Assembly: GCA_017744365.1 (NCBI GenBank)
Contig: JAGIBL010000002.1
Location: 1-64,000 of the forward strand
DNA from: Nocardioidaceae bacterium
Lineage (GTDB): Bacteria; Actinomycetota; Actinomycetes; Propionibacteriales; Nocardioidaceae
Direction of reading: 5' to 3'
DNA: 64,000 nt
Within the stretch, counting starts at the first letter, position 1; each line of letters begins with the position of its first letter. Made by a program: the position numbers and the translations under genes. This document shows positions 53,221-62,137 of the stretch, piece by piece. The notes under the pieces are model-generated. The model worked only from the letters and a program-made list of their open reading frames with translations. It did no database searches and was not told where the DNA came from.

Positions 53221-54140
53221 GCCGCTGCCCTCCGCAGGATCTCGCTGACGCCGTACGGCAGGGTGCCGATCTCGGCCAGCCCGTCGACGAAGCGGCTCAG
53301 CTCCGGCCGGGCGGCCAGCGCCTCGGCGATCTTCGCGCAGCCCTCGTCCTCGCGGCCGGCGCGGAGCAGCAGCACCCCCTGCCAGGCGGCCGGCTCCGGG
53401 TCGCCGCCGAGTGCCGCGCGGGTCTCGTCGAGCCCGGCGAGCGCCCGCTCCAGCTCGGCACCGGTGACCGGCACCTCGCCGGTGACCAGGCCCGGCGCGA
53501 AGACCGACTCGAAGAAGATCCCGTACGCACGGTGGGTGCGCAGTGCGTCGACGAGCCGGGCGATCGGGTCGGCGTCGAGGTCGATCCGCAGGTCCACGAG
53601 GGTGCCCTGCCACGGCTGCGCCGCGCGCTCCCCCGTGACCACCCGCAGGGCCGCGGACATCCGGCCCCGGGCGTCACCGCCGGCACGGTCGCCGGCGCTC
53701 AGGCCGGCCAGCAGGCGGTCGGCCAGGTCGCCCTCGGCCGCGTCGAAGCCCTCGACCATCGCCGGCAGCACGTCGTCGTTGGCGAGCATGTTGCCGATCG
53801 CGATCACCGAGCCACGCACGACGCTGCCGCAGGACGGCACGCACCTGCTCCCGGTGTGCTGGGCGATCACGCCGTGCACGTCGAGGTAGGCGACCTGCCG
53901 GATCTCCCGGTCCGCGTCCTGGGCGAGCAGCTGGTCCAGCGCCTGCGACGGGGAGGCACCGGCGTCGATCAGGTCCAGCCCGCGCGGCCCGTAGGAGACC
54001 TCGACGAAGGACTGGGTGGCGATGGCGGCGACGCCGGGCCGGGTGTGGTCGGCCAGGGGGCCGGCACCGAAGGCGTGCGTCGCGGTGGCCACCCCCAGCT
54101 GTCCGGTGGTGGCGTCGCGTGCCAGCAGCGAGAACGTCAT
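53217..54140 (-). CDS. DUF1028 domain protein (Ntn-hydrolase-like)
   Basis: A 307-residue protein starting MTFSLLARDATTGQLGVATA, the DUF1028 N-terminus, with GRGLDLIDAG-like and GRCVP/IGNMLAN segments of the family. Structures of relatives show an Ntn-hydrolase fold; members occur next to amidase, peptide transporter and hydantoin-type genes. The last 80 residues are an additional helical region with a peptidoglycan-binding-like flavour. Enzymatic activity is not established. Confidence 0.85.
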   Translation of the reverse strand: MTFSLLARDATTGQLGVATATHAFGAGPLADHTRPGVAAIATQSFVEVSYGPRGLDLIDAGASPSQALDQLLAQDADREIRQVAYLDVHGVIAQHTGSRCVPSCGSVVRGSVIAIGNMLANDDVLPAMVEGFDAAEGDLADRLLAGLSAGDRAGGDARGRMSAALRVVTGERAAQPWQGTLVDLRIDLDADPIARLVDALRTHRAYGIFFESVFAPGLVTGEVPVTGAELERALAGLDETRAALGGDPEPAAWQGVLLLRAGREDEGCAKIAEALAARPELSRFVDGLAEIGTLPYGVSEILRRAAA

Positions 54141-54152
54141 GGCCCGGCGGTC

Positions 54153-54707
54153 CTACTGCCCGGCGCCGGTGTAGTCGGTGCGAAGGCCACGCGAGTACGG
54201 CGTGCCGCCCAGCCCACGCCGGTCGGTGGCCTCCTCGCGGGTCTTCGACGGCGGCGCCTCGTCGTCGGCCGGCCGGGTGGAGCAGTGGAAGTGCCACATC
54301 CGCCACTCCGGGGCGCCGGTGCCGTCGTCGCGCTTGTAGATCTCGGTCGAGCGGTAGTACGCCGGCCGGTCCTCACGCTCGGGGAGCTGGTTGCCCTCGC
54401 GGTCACGGACCCGCCAGGCCGGGAAGTCGCCCTCGGAGACGACGTAGGCCATGTCGCCGCAGACGTCGAGGCGCATCACGTAGTCCTCGCACAGGCCCCA
54501 CTCGTCGGTGGCGGCGTAGTGGGACCAGAGCGCGGCCAGCTCGTCGACTCCGAAGTACGGGTGGTCGTTGAGGTTGAACATGAGGAACGTGTCGTCGCCC
54601 TTGGCGAAGACCGTCCGCATCAGCGGGATGTTGATCTGGAAGTTCGCGAAGTACCAGTCGCGGTGCAGGCGAAGGATCTGCTCTTCGTCAGCGGTCAGGG
54701 TGGGCAT
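54153..54707 (-). CDS. NTF2/SnoaL-like protein, copy 1
   Basis: A 184-residue protein with NTF2-fold features: an N-terminal helix (EEQILRLHRDWYFANFQ), central strands with NDHPYFGVDELAALW, and a tail containing WRMWHFHC. ATG 54707 is preferred over an in-frame start 33 bases upstream because AAGGAC lies in front and the operator would otherwise fall on the start. It is the first gene after operator site 2. A close paralogue begins near the right edge of the window. The role may be a small hydratase/isomerase or a ligand carrier. Confidence 0.82.
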   Translation of the reverse strand: MPTLTADEEQILRLHRDWYFANFQINIPLMRTVFAKGDDTFLMFNLNDHPYFGVDELAALWSHYAATDEWGLCEDYVMRLDVCGDMAYVVSEGDFPAWRVRDREGNQLPEREDRPAYYRSTEIYKRDDGTGAPEWRMWHFHCSTRPADDEAPPSKTREEATDRRGLGGTPYSRGLRTDYTGAGQ

Positions 54708-54742
54708 CCAGGTTCGTCCTTCGATCGTCGTCGCGGGCAACT

Positions 54743-54757
54743 TGTAATCAGATTACA
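54743..54757. promoter_or_regulatory. TetR operator, site 2
   Basis: TGTAATC-A-GATTACA, a perfect 15-bp palindrome; the right half continues as GATTACATAC, the same as site 1. It covers the stop codon of the MmgE/PrpD gene and lies 35 bp before the NTF2-like start, so it marks the promoter of the transporter operon. Confidence 0.8.
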
Positions 54758-56081
54758 TACTGGGGCGGCCGGTGAACAGACCCTCTGCCGAGTTCGTTCG
54801 GACGAGTGCCTCCGGCAGGGCGAGATCCGCCACGTCGGCGGTCTCGGCGACGCCGACGAGGGCGTCGAAGACCTCGCCGTCGCCGCCGAGGCGGACGAAC
54901 TTCTCGCGCAGAACCGGCCGGCCGACCGGGTCGGCGTGGTGGCCGCGCGGGTTGTCGACGCGCGCCTCGGCGACGCCCCTCCGGGTCCGGATCCGTACGA
55001 CGGCCGGTGCCGCCCCGGGCCAGAGCGCGTCCAGCGCGGGGTCGCTACGCACCGTCACCGATGCGGCCAGCCGGGCCACCTCGGGCCGCCAGTCCATGTG
55101 CCCGGGATCCGTGCCACCGTGGTGGATCCGGGCGGCGACCGCGTACGGCAGCGAGAACCGGGTGGAGAGCGCATTGGGCTCGGCGGTTCGGGCCACCCGG
55201 AGGTTGTTCGTCACGGTCACCACCTCGACCGCCTCGACGTCGCCGGGCTCGGCGTCCAGCTCGGACCACGCCTGCGCCGTGGCGTCCAGGGCGGTGTGGG
55301 TCAGCGCGCAGGCCGAGTGCAGCTTGAGGTAGTTGCGCCGGATCCTCAGGGTCCCGGGCCGGACCGGCTCGGCGAGGGTGCTCGCCACGGCGACGTAGGG
55401 CGCCACCACCGAGAGGTGCGAGGCGAGCGAGCCCCGGAAGCCGGACCGGTGCAGGACCAGCGCCTGCACGCCGCTCCGGTTGGCGTGGCCGGCCCAGGTG
55501 TTGCGGGCGGTCGCGCCCTCGTAGCAGGCCTCCCAGCCGGTGAGCAGGGACTGCGTCGCCGCGATCCGGGCAAGCGCGACCGGGTCGGCACCGGCGAGCA
55601 TCGCCACCGCCGTCGCCGCGCCGATGCCGCCGAAGTGCCCGTGCGGATGCATCGGCGCGGGCAGCACGAACGACTCGAAGAGACGTGCCGCGACCTCGTA
55701 GCCGGCGACCAGGGCGGTCAGCAGCGCGGTGCCGGCGGCGTGCTCGACCTCGGCCACGGCGAGCGCGGCGGGGAGCACGTGCACGGCCGGATGCCCGGTG
55801 GGACGGAACCCCTCGTCGAGCTCGAGGAAGGTGCCCGCGGTCCCGTTGACCCAGGCGGCCGTGGCCGGGTCGCCCCGTCCCGACCGGAGTCCCAGCACGG
55901 GGTCGCGGACCAGCGCGGTCACCTCCGGGGACCGCGCCCCGGCCCCGATCACGCCGATCGTGTCGGCCAGCACGAGAGCGGCGTGCTCACGCACGCCGTC
56001 GGGCAGGTCGGCCCACGTCAGCGCGGCCGCCTCGCGGATCCGCTCCTCCAGCAGCGCGGCCAGGTCCGGCCGGTCAGGCAT
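54753..56081 (-). CDS. MmgE/PrpD family protein
   Basis: A 442-residue protein of the 2-methylcitrate dehydratase/iminosuccinate epimerase family. LADTIGVIGAGARSPEV, the GTFLELDEGFRPTGHPAVHV segment and YLKLHSACALTHTALDA are typical. In cis-epoxysuccinate and iminodisuccinate degradation, PrpD relatives act as lyases or epimerases of amino-dicarboxylate derivatives. It overlaps the hydantoinase-like gene's end by 8 bp. Confidence 0.9.
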   Translation of the reverse strand: MPDRPDLAALLEERIREAAALTWADLPDGVREHAALVLADTIGVIGAGARSPEVTALVRDPVLGLRSGRGDPATAAWVNGTAGTFLELDEGFRPTGHPAVHVLPAALAVAEVEHAAGTALLTALVAGYEVAARLFESFVLPAPMHPHGHFGGIGAATAVAMLAGADPVALARIAATQSLLTGWEACYEGATARNTWAGHANRSGVQALVLHRSGFRGSLASHLSVVAPYVAVASTLAEPVRPGTLRIRRNYLKLHSACALTHTALDATAQAWSELDAEPGDVEAVEVVTVTNNLRVARTAEPNALSTRFSLPYAVAARIHHGGTDPGHMDWRPEVARLAASVTVRSDPALDALWPGAAPAVVRIRTRRGVAEARVDNPRGHHADPVGRPVLREKFVRLGGDGEVFDALVGVAETADVADLALPEALVRTNSAEGLFTGRPSM

Positions 56082-57480
56082 GCGTGCGCACCGGGTGCGA
56101 GGCCGCCACGAACCGGCCGCGGCGCTCGCCGACGGGCTCGCCGTCGCGCATCGCCACCGTCCCGCCGAGCAGGCTCGCCACGACGCGGCCGCGCAGGGTC
56201 CAGCCGTCCCAGGTCGTCACCGGGTTGAGCGCGTGCATCCGCTCGTTGGTCACCTCGGTCCTGCCTTCGGGGTCGACCAGGGTGAGGTCGGCGTCGGCCC
56301 CGGGCCGCAGGGTGCCCTTGCGCGGCCACAGGCCGTAGAGCCGGGCCGTCGACCCGGACAGGACCGAGGCCAGCCGCTGCGGGGTGATCCGCCCGCGCAC
56401 CATCCCGTCGACCATCAGCGGGGCCAGCGTCTCCACGCCGAGGCCGCCGGCGGGTGCGTCCTCGAACCCGCGCAGCTTCTCGGCCACCAGGTGCGGCGCG
56501 TGGTCGGAGCCGACCGAGCCGATGGTCCCGTCGGCCAGGCCCGCCCAGAGCGCGTCCTGGTCGGACTGCCCCCGCACCGGCGGGTAGACCTTGATCGCCG
56601 GGCCGAGCCGCTCGGCGTCCGCGTCGGTGAGGGTCAGGTACTGCGGGCAGGTCTCGGCGGTGACCGCGGCACCGGCCGCACGGGCCTCGCGGACCACCCG
56701 GGTGCCGGCCTCCGAGGCCATGTGCACGACGTGGAAGCGGCAGCCGGTGGCCAGCGAGAACTGCGCACCCACGGCGATCGAGGTGGCCTCGGCGACCGCC
56801 GGCCGGGCGAGCAGCAGGTCCTCGTAGGTGGTGATCGGGTGCCCGAGGCGCTCGGCCGAGGTGGCCAGCACGTGCCGGTCCTCGCAGTGCGCGGCCAGCA
56901 GCCCGCCGTACCGGGCGACCTCGCGGAACAGCTCGAGCACCTCGCCGTTCTCCGGCGGCAGCAGCAGCGAGTCCGGCGGCGCGGCGGCGAAGTTGTAGAT
57001 CAGCCCCTTGGTCTCGCGGTCCAGGGCGTAGCCCCAGAAGAACTTGACCGCGACCGCGCCCGCCTCGTGCATCGGCGCGATCTGGTGGAGGTTCGCCGGG
57101 CCCAGCGCCATCCCCCACAGGCCGAAGTCGGTCCAGGCCTTCTGCTCGTGCGCCGCGCGCCGCTCCTCGAAGGTGGCCAGGTCGGTCACCGCCGGCACCG
57201 CGTTGGGCATCTCCAGGACGGTCGTGGTCCCTCCGCACAGAGCGCCGAGCGTGGAGTGGTGGAACGTCTCCTTGTGGGTGTTCCCGGGGTCGCGCGAGTG
57301 GACGTGCGGGTCGATGAAACCGGGGAACACCAGCAGGCCGGAGGCGTCCACGCGCTCGTCCGCGGCAACCGCGGCGCCGCGGTCCAGCCACGCCTCCACC
57401 CGGCCGTCGGCGAGCAGCAGGTCGCAGTCCACGATCCCGTCCTCGGTGACCGCGCGGCCGTTCGCAACCAGGAGCCTCAT
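56074..57480 (-). CDS. Dihydropyrimidinase/hydantoinase/allantoinase-like amidohydrolase
   Basis: A 468-residue binuclear-metal amidohydrolase. H59 and H61 (DPHVHSRDPG), the probable carbamylated K146 (GAVAVKFFWGY), H198 (AAHCEDRH), a further His in FHVVHMASEAG and D326 (GSDHAPH) give a full site. It opens cyclic ureides or imides (hydantoin, dihydropyrimidine, allantoin). Directly coupled to the HyuC/AllC-like gene, the usual next step. Confidence 0.93.
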   Translation of the reverse strand: MRLLVANGRAVTEDGIVDCDLLLADGRVEAWLDRGAAVAADERVDASGLLVFPGFIDPHVHSRDPGNTHKETFHHSTLGALCGGTTTVLEMPNAVPAVTDLATFEERRAAHEQKAWTDFGLWGMALGPANLHQIAPMHEAGAVAVKFFWGYALDRETKGLIYNFAAAPPDSLLLPPENGEVLELFREVARYGGLLAAHCEDRHVLATSAERLGHPITTYEDLLLARPAVAEATSIAVGAQFSLATGCRFHVVHMASEAGTRVVREARAAGAAVTAETCPQYLTLTDADAERLGPAIKVYPPVRGQSDQDALWAGLADGTIGSVGSDHAPHLVAEKLRGFEDAPAGGLGVETLAPLMVDGMVRGRITPQRLASVLSGSTARLYGLWPRKGTLRPGADADLTLVDPEGRTEVTNERMHALNPVTTWDGWTLRGRVVASLLGGTVAMRDGEPVGERRGRFVAASHPVRTHA

Positions 57481-58766
57481 GCGGCACCTCCGGTGGTGGC
57501 GGACTCCGCGGCGAGCATCGCCGCCCGCGCGTCGAGCCGCAGCATCGAGGCGGCGAGCAGGTCGGTGCCGACGGCGAGCTGGGCCGGTTCGGTCCATTCC
57601 TCCGGGACGTGCGAGAGCCCGTGCCGGCTGGGCACGAAGATCATCGCGGTGGGCACCACCCTGTTGACCATCTGCGCGTCGTGGCTGGCGCCGGAGGTGA
57701 GCACCCGGTACGGCAGCGCCAGCTCGGTCGCGGCCGCGGTGACCTCGTTGCGGACCCAGTCGGGCAGCACCACCGCGGAGGTGTCGGCCAGCAGCCGTGC
57801 CTCCAGCCGGGTGCCGCGACGCAGACAGGCCGCCCGCAGTCGGGCCACGATCTCGGCGACGGCGAGCCGCTGCCGGTCGGCGTCGACGTCGCGTACGTCC
57901 AGCGAGAACGTCACCCGCCCGGGGATGGTGGTGATCGAGCCCGGCTCGACGACCATCCGGCCCACCGACGCGCGGGTGCCGCGGTGCCGCGGGTCCAGGG
58001 CGAGCCGCTCGGCGATGAGCACCGCCTCCGCCGCGGCCGCGAGTGCGTCGGCGCGCCCCCGCATGGGCGTGCCGCCGGTGTGCGAAGCCTGGCCGAGGAC
58101 GGTCAGCTCGATCCGCGTCGAGCCGGAGATCAGGTCGACCACGCCGACGTCGACGCGGGCGGTCTCCAGCACCGAGCCCTGCTCCACGTGCAGCTCGACG
58201 AACGCCGACCACTCCCCCGGGTCCCAGGCGGAGGCGGCCGCGCGGTCCGGGTCGATCCCGACCGACCGCATCGCGTCGGCCAGCGAGATCCCGTCCCGGT
58301 CGCGGCGCTCGTCCAGCTCGGCCCGCGCGGAGAGCCCGGCGGCGAGCTTGGACCCGCAGCAGGCCTGGCCGAAACGGGCGCCCTCCTCGGCGGCGAACGC
58401 GACGAACCGCAGCGGGAGCTCCGTCACCGTGCCGGACTCGTGCAGCAGCCGGGCGACCTCGACCGCCGCCATGGTGCCGGCGATGCCGTCGAACCGGCCG
58501 CCGTGGTAGACCGAGTCGAGGTGGCTGCCGGTGCCGACCGCGGGTCCGTCGTTCCGGCCCGGCCGGGTGGCGATGGTGTTGCCGGCGGAGTCGACCCGGA
58601 CCTCGCAGCCGGTATCGCTCATCCAGGCGGCGAACTGCTCGTGGGCAGCGCGCTCGAGCCGCGTGTAGGCGAGCCGGGTGACGCCGCCGCCGGGCTCGGA
58701 GAGCGCGGCCATCGTCTGCAGCGTCGACCAGAGCCGCTCGGGGTCGGCCTGCGGGAACGCGCTCAC
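57477..58766 (-). CDS. Zn-dependent N-carbamoyl/ureide amidohydrolase (HyuC/AllC-like)
   Basis: A 429-residue M20-family hydrolase. VGTGSHLDSVYHGGRFDG and FAAEEGARFG are the metal-binding segments, and FVELHVEQGSVLE is the family hallmark of L-N-carbamoylase, beta-ureidopropionase and allantoate amidohydrolase. It would remove the carbamoyl group after ring opening. Both ends overlap neighbours by 4 bp. Confidence 0.92.
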   Translation of the reverse strand: MSAFPQADPERLWSTLQTMAALSEPGGGVTRLAYTRLERAAHEQFAAWMSDTGCEVRVDSAGNTIATRPGRNDGPAVGTGSHLDSVYHGGRFDGIAGTMAAVEVARLLHESGTVTELPLRFVAFAAEEGARFGQACCGSKLAAGLSARAELDERRDRDGISLADAMRSVGIDPDRAAASAWDPGEWSAFVELHVEQGSVLETARVDVGVVDLISGSTRIELTVLGQASHTGGTPMRGRADALAAAAEAVLIAERLALDPRHRGTRASVGRMVVEPGSITTIPGRVTFSLDVRDVDADRQRLAVAEIVARLRAACLRRGTRLEARLLADTSAVVLPDWVRNEVTAAATELALPYRVLTSGASHDAQMVNRVVPTAMIFVPSRHGLSHVPEEWTEPAQLAVGTDLLAASMLRLDARAAMLAAESATTGGAA

Positions 58767-59347
58767 CGGGCCGACCGCCCGCGAGTCGCGACGTGCCGCA
58801 GCTCGTCGTCGGAGAACAGGGCGTTGAGCCGTGCGGCGGCGTGCTCGAGCAGCTCGGCGGCCCCCTGACCGCGGTCGACGGCGGCGAGCACCCCGACGAC
58901 GGTGGCGCCGGCCGCGCGCACCGCCCGGACCGCACCGGCCGCGGAGGCGCCGGTGCCGGTGACGCCCTCGACGACGAGCACCCGCTCACCGGCGTGCAGC
59001 TCGCCGAAGCAGCCCAGCTCGCCGGCGCCGGCGGCGGTCCTGGCCACCACCAGCGGCAGCCCCGTCTCCAGCGCGAGCGCGGCGCCGAGCACCAGCGAGT
59101 GCGGGTCCCGACCGAGCAGCCGGTCCACGTCCGGGGGGACGTGCGCGGCCAGGATCGCGGCCAGCCGGCGCAGCACCGTCGGCTTGGTGAGGAACTGGTC
59201 GGCGTCGATGAACTCGCCGTGGGTGCCCCAGGCCGCGGAGACGAGGTCGGCCAGGAGCTCCTGCTGGCGTACCTGCAACGGCTGGAACACCCCCAGGTCG
59301 CTCGACGCGAGCGCGGTCAGGAAGTCGGTCTGCGGTGCCGAGGTCAT
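58763..59347 (-). CDS. Orotate phosphoribosyltransferase-like protein
   Basis: A 194-residue type I PRTase-fold protein resembling PyrE: HGEFIDADQFLTKPTVLRRL, DRLLGRDPHSLVLGAALALE and GERVLVVEGVTGTGASA correspond to its elements. The PRPP loop normally reads VDDVxTTG; here the acidic pair is E-G. Its setting in an operon of ring-opening hydrolases suggests either salvage of a pyrimidine-like compound or a non-catalytic ligand sensor. Overlaps both neighbours. Confidence 0.8.
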   Translation of the reverse strand: MTSAPQTDFLTALASSDLGVFQPLQVRQQELLADLVSAAWGTHGEFIDADQFLTKPTVLRRLAAILAAHVPPDVDRLLGRDPHSLVLGAALALETGLPLVVARTAAGAGELGCFGELHAGERVLVVEGVTGTGASAAGAVRAVRAAGATVVGVLAAVDRGQGAAELLEHAAARLNALFSDDELRHVATRGRSAR

Positions 59348-60759
59348 CCGGCGGTCCTTTCGATCGGAGGGAGGATCCCCGCGGCCTCGGCGGCGCGCCA
59401 GAGGACGGCCACGGCGTCGGCGGCCTCGGCGACGACGTGGTCCTCGTCGACCGCGACGCACCGGCCGCGCTCGACGACCAGGCGACCGTCGACCAGGACC
59501 ACGTCCACGTCGGAGGGCCGGGCGTTCCAGACCAGGTTGCGCAGCGGGTCCCGCACCGGTTGCACGTGCGGGCCGCTGAGGTCGACCGCGACCAAGTCGG
59601 CCAGGCAGCCCGGCGCGATCCGGCCGAGCCGGGGGTCGAGGGCGGCGCCGCCGGTGGCGGTGGCCGCGGTGAGCAGCGTCGCGGCGTCGGCGCGGCCGCC
59701 GTCCCCGCTGGTCAGCTTGGAGACGAAGCCCGCCGCGCGCAGCTCGCCGAAGTGGTCGAAGCTGTAGGCGTCGGTGCCGATGCCGGTGCGGACGCCGGCG
59801 CGGTGGAACCGGTCGAAGGCGACGGTGACGCCGCTGCGGGCGAAGGTGAGCGGGCAGTGCGCGACGGTGGCGCCGGCCTCGCGGACCAGGTCCAGCTCGG
59901 CGTCCTCCAGGTAGACGCCGTGCGCCAGCACCAGCCGCGGCCCGAGCAGACCGGCCCGGTCCAGGTACTCCACCGGCCTGCACCCGTGCCGCTCCCGGAC
60001 GACCTCCACCTCGTGCCGACTCTGGGCCACGTGGATGGAGGCGAACGAGTCCCGTTCCTCGACCAGGGCCGCGATCCGGCGCAGCAGTGCGGGCGAGCAG
60101 GTGTCGGTGGCGTGCGGGCCGAACCCGACCCGGACCGAGCCGTCGCGGCCCTGGTCGTAGGCCTCGGCCAGCTCCAGCACGGCGGCCAGCGAGGCGTCCT
60201 CGTCGCCCGTCTCGTACGCCGGCCGACCGTCGGCGCCGACGCCGCGCGCCGGCGTCGAGAACACGTACGGCGCGGCGAAGACGCGCAGGCCCAGCTCGAC
60301 GGCGGCGTCGAGGAGCCAGCGGTGCTGGGCGCGTGGCATGTCCAGGACACTGGTGGTGCCGGAGCGAAGCAGCTCGAGCACGGCCAGCCGGTACACCGCG
60401 GCGAGCTGCTCGGGTGCGAGGACCGTGCCCGCCAGGTCACCGAGCGGGAGCAGCAGGCTGTAGACGATGTTGTCCGCACTGACGGTCCCGGCCGCGCCGA
60501 CGTCGTCGACGATCCCCCGGAAGACCGGTCCGTTGATCGCGTGGTTGTGCAGGTTCACGAACCCGGGCAGCAGCAGCGCGTCCGGCAGGTCGAGATGCGC
60601 GCAGCCCTCGGGCACGACCCGGCCCGCGACGACCTCGCGCACCAGGTTGCCCTCGACCAGCACGGTGACGTCCTCGGCCGCGCGCACTCCCCCGGTCGCC
60701 GAGGGCAGCAGCGTCCAGCGGGCGGTGATCGCGGAACGACGGGGACTCATCCGGGGCAT
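59344..60759 (-). CDS. Amidohydrolase, deaminase type (AtzA/SsnA/guanine deaminase group)
   Basis: A 471-residue mononuclear-metal amidohydrolase. H71 and H73 (FVNLHNHAINGP), GFGPHATDTCSP, SIHVAQSRHEVEVV and GIGTDAYSFDHFGELR form the active site of the deaminase/chlorohydrolase group. It should deaminate or dehalogenate a heterocycle. ATG 60759 begins ten bases from operator site 3; ATG 60750 is an alternative. It heads the minus operon of hydrolases. Confidence 0.9.
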   Translation of the reverse strand: MPRMSPRRSAITARWTLLPSATGGVRAAEDVTVLVEGNLVREVVAGRVVPEGCAHLDLPDALLLPGFVNLHNHAINGPVFRGIVDDVGAAGTVSADNIVYSLLLPLGDLAGTVLAPEQLAAVYRLAVLELLRSGTTSVLDMPRAQHRWLLDAAVELGLRVFAAPYVFSTPARGVGADGRPAYETGDEDASLAAVLELAEAYDQGRDGSVRVGFGPHATDTCSPALLRRIAALVEERDSFASIHVAQSRHEVEVVRERHGCRPVEYLDRAGLLGPRLVLAHGVYLEDAELDLVREAGATVAHCPLTFARSGVTVAFDRFHRAGVRTGIGTDAYSFDHFGELRAAGFVSKLTSGDGGRADAATLLTAATATGGAALDPRLGRIAPGCLADLVAVDLSGPHVQPVRDPLRNLVWNARPSDVDVVLVDGRLVVERGRCVAVDEDHVVAEAADAVAVLWRAAEAAGILPPIERTAG

Positions 60760-60769
60760 TGCCTCTCGT

Positions 60770-60786
60770 ATGTAATCGGATTACAT
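60770..60786. promoter_or_regulatory. TetR operator, site 3
   Basis: ATGTAATC-G-GATTACAT, a perfect 17-bp palindrome between two divergent genes, 10 bp from the minus-strand start and 74 bp from the plus-strand start. It would control both units at once. Confidence 0.8.
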
Positions 60787-60860
60787 TTCGCAGCCTAACC
60801 AATCAACGGGCCACGTCAAGCCCCTTGCGCTGACGCGGTCCTGACGACCTGGAGGTCCTC

Positions 60861-62039
60861 GTGGGTGAGCTGCACCTGATCCGGAACGCACATCTCTACG
60901 ACCCGGACGACGTCGGCATGCGCGACGTGCTGATCGCCGGCGAGCGGGTGGTCGAGATCGGCGAGCGACTCGACACCGGTGGCCTGGAGGTCACCGAGCT
61001 CGACGCCGGCGGCCGCCCGGTGGTGCCCGGACTCGTCGACGGGCACCTGCACGTGATCGGCGGTGGCGGCAACGAGGGCTACGCCTCGCGCATCCCCGAG
61101 CTCTGGGTCGGCGAGCTCGTCCTCGCCGGCATCACCACCGTGGTCGCACCGCCCGGCCTGGACATGCTCGGCAAGAACCTGGAGGGGCTGCTCGCGAAGA
61201 TCTACGCGCTGGAGAGCGAGGGCGTCTCCGCCTACGCGATGACCGGCGGCTTCCAGCAGCCGTTCCGCACCGTCACCGGATCGCTGCTCACCGACGTGTT
61301 CACGATCGAGAAGATCATCGGGGTCAAGGTCGCGCTCGGCGAGGTCAAGTCCACGCCGTTCCAGGACGAGGAGCTGGTCGCGCTCGCCGGGCGGCTGCAC
61401 TTCCTGGCCGGCGCGACCGGCAAGGCCTGCCTGCTGCACGCGCACCTCGGTCAGTCGGCGGACCCGGCCCGCCAGTTCCTGCACGCGATGCGCACCTCCG
61501 GCGTGCCGTCGTACCGGTTCCAGGCGACGCACGCGAACTACACCGAGCACACGATGGCCGCGGCCGTCGAGGTCGCGGCGCTCGGCGGGTACGTCGACGT
61601 GAACCCGATCCTGACCCCGGACTTCGGCCACCCGAACGCCGTGCCCGCCGCCGATGCTGTGCTCCGGCTGCTCGCGGACGGCGTCGACCCGCGCCTGGTG
61701 ACCATGACCACCGACGGCAACGCGAGCGTGCCGATCCTGCGTGCCGACGGCAGCCGCGACGTCTACGAGAAGAGCCTGGACTGGCTCTGGCGCACGGTGG
61801 TCGAGCTCGTGCACGACCACGGCCGCCCGCTGGACCAGGCACTGTCCTTCGTCACGGCGAACCCGGCCCAGGTCCTCGGCCTGCCCCGCAAGGGTCGCGT
61901 GCGCGTCGGCGGCGATGCCGACCTGCTGGTGCTGGACGAGGCGCTCGCGATCACCGACGTCTTCGCCCGAGGCGCCCATGTCGTCTCCGGCGGCCGGCCC
62001 CTGGTGCTCTCGATGTACGAGCCCGGCCGGGAGTCATGA
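60861..62039 (+). CDS. Isoaspartyl-dipeptidase-like amidohydrolase (IadA family)
   Basis: A 392-residue amidohydrolase. VPGLVDGHLHVIGGGGNEG is diagnostic of the IadA (beta-aspartyl peptidase) group, with VKVALGEV providing the bridging lysine/acid, LLHAHLGQSADP and TMTTDGNASVP as further site segments. It would cleave an isoaspartyl-like or other amide bond. GTG 60861 follows GGAGG by five bases. Divergent from the deaminase-like gene and under operator site 3. Confidence 0.9.
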   Translation: MGELHLIRNAHLYDPDDVGMRDVLIAGERVVEIGERLDTGGLEVTELDAGGRPVVPGLVDGHLHVIGGGGNEGYASRIPELWVGELVLAGITTVVAPPGLDMLGKNLEGLLAKIYALESEGVSAYAMTGGFQQPFRTVTGSLLTDVFTIEKIIGVKVALGEVKSTPFQDEELVALAGRLHFLAGATGKACLLHAHLGQSADPARQFLHAMRTSGVPSYRFQATHANYTEHTMAAAVEVAALGGYVDVNPILTPDFGHPNAVPAADAVLRLLADGVDPRLVTMTTDGNASVPILRADGSRDVYEKSLDWLWRTVVELVHDHGRPLDQALSFVTANPAQVLGLPRKGRVRVGGDADLLVLDEALAITDVFARGAHVVSGGRPLVLSMYEPGRES

Positions 62040-62137
62040 CCCGGCCGGTCCAGGATCGCGATCGTCTCGGCGAACCCGTCGCGAGCATCCGCGGTCATGG
62101 CGTCGATCGCCTCGGACCGGCTCCTGCTGGTGGTCAC
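61763..62137 (-). pseudogene. Probable truncated gene, N-terminal remnant
   Basis: AGGAGG stands six bases before GTG 62137, which overlaps the stop of the upstream amidohydrolase gene by 4 bp, exactly as in the real operon junctions here. The first 33 residues look like protein (EAIDAMTADARDGFAETIAI), but the rest of the 124-codon frame runs antisense through the end of the convergent IadA-like gene and has shadow-like Ser/Arg composition. It is best read as the beginning of a gene whose remainder was lost when the IadA-like gene came to lie next to it. A short real protein is the alternative. Confidence 0.35.

Noticed and set aside
55729-58509. A 926-codon open frame on the plus strand opposite the PrpD, hydantoinase and carbamoylase genes
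   Set aside because: It is rich in Ser, Arg, Pro and Ala, has no domain motif and lies wholly antisense to genes with intact catalytic residues; long shadow frames are expected at this G+C content.
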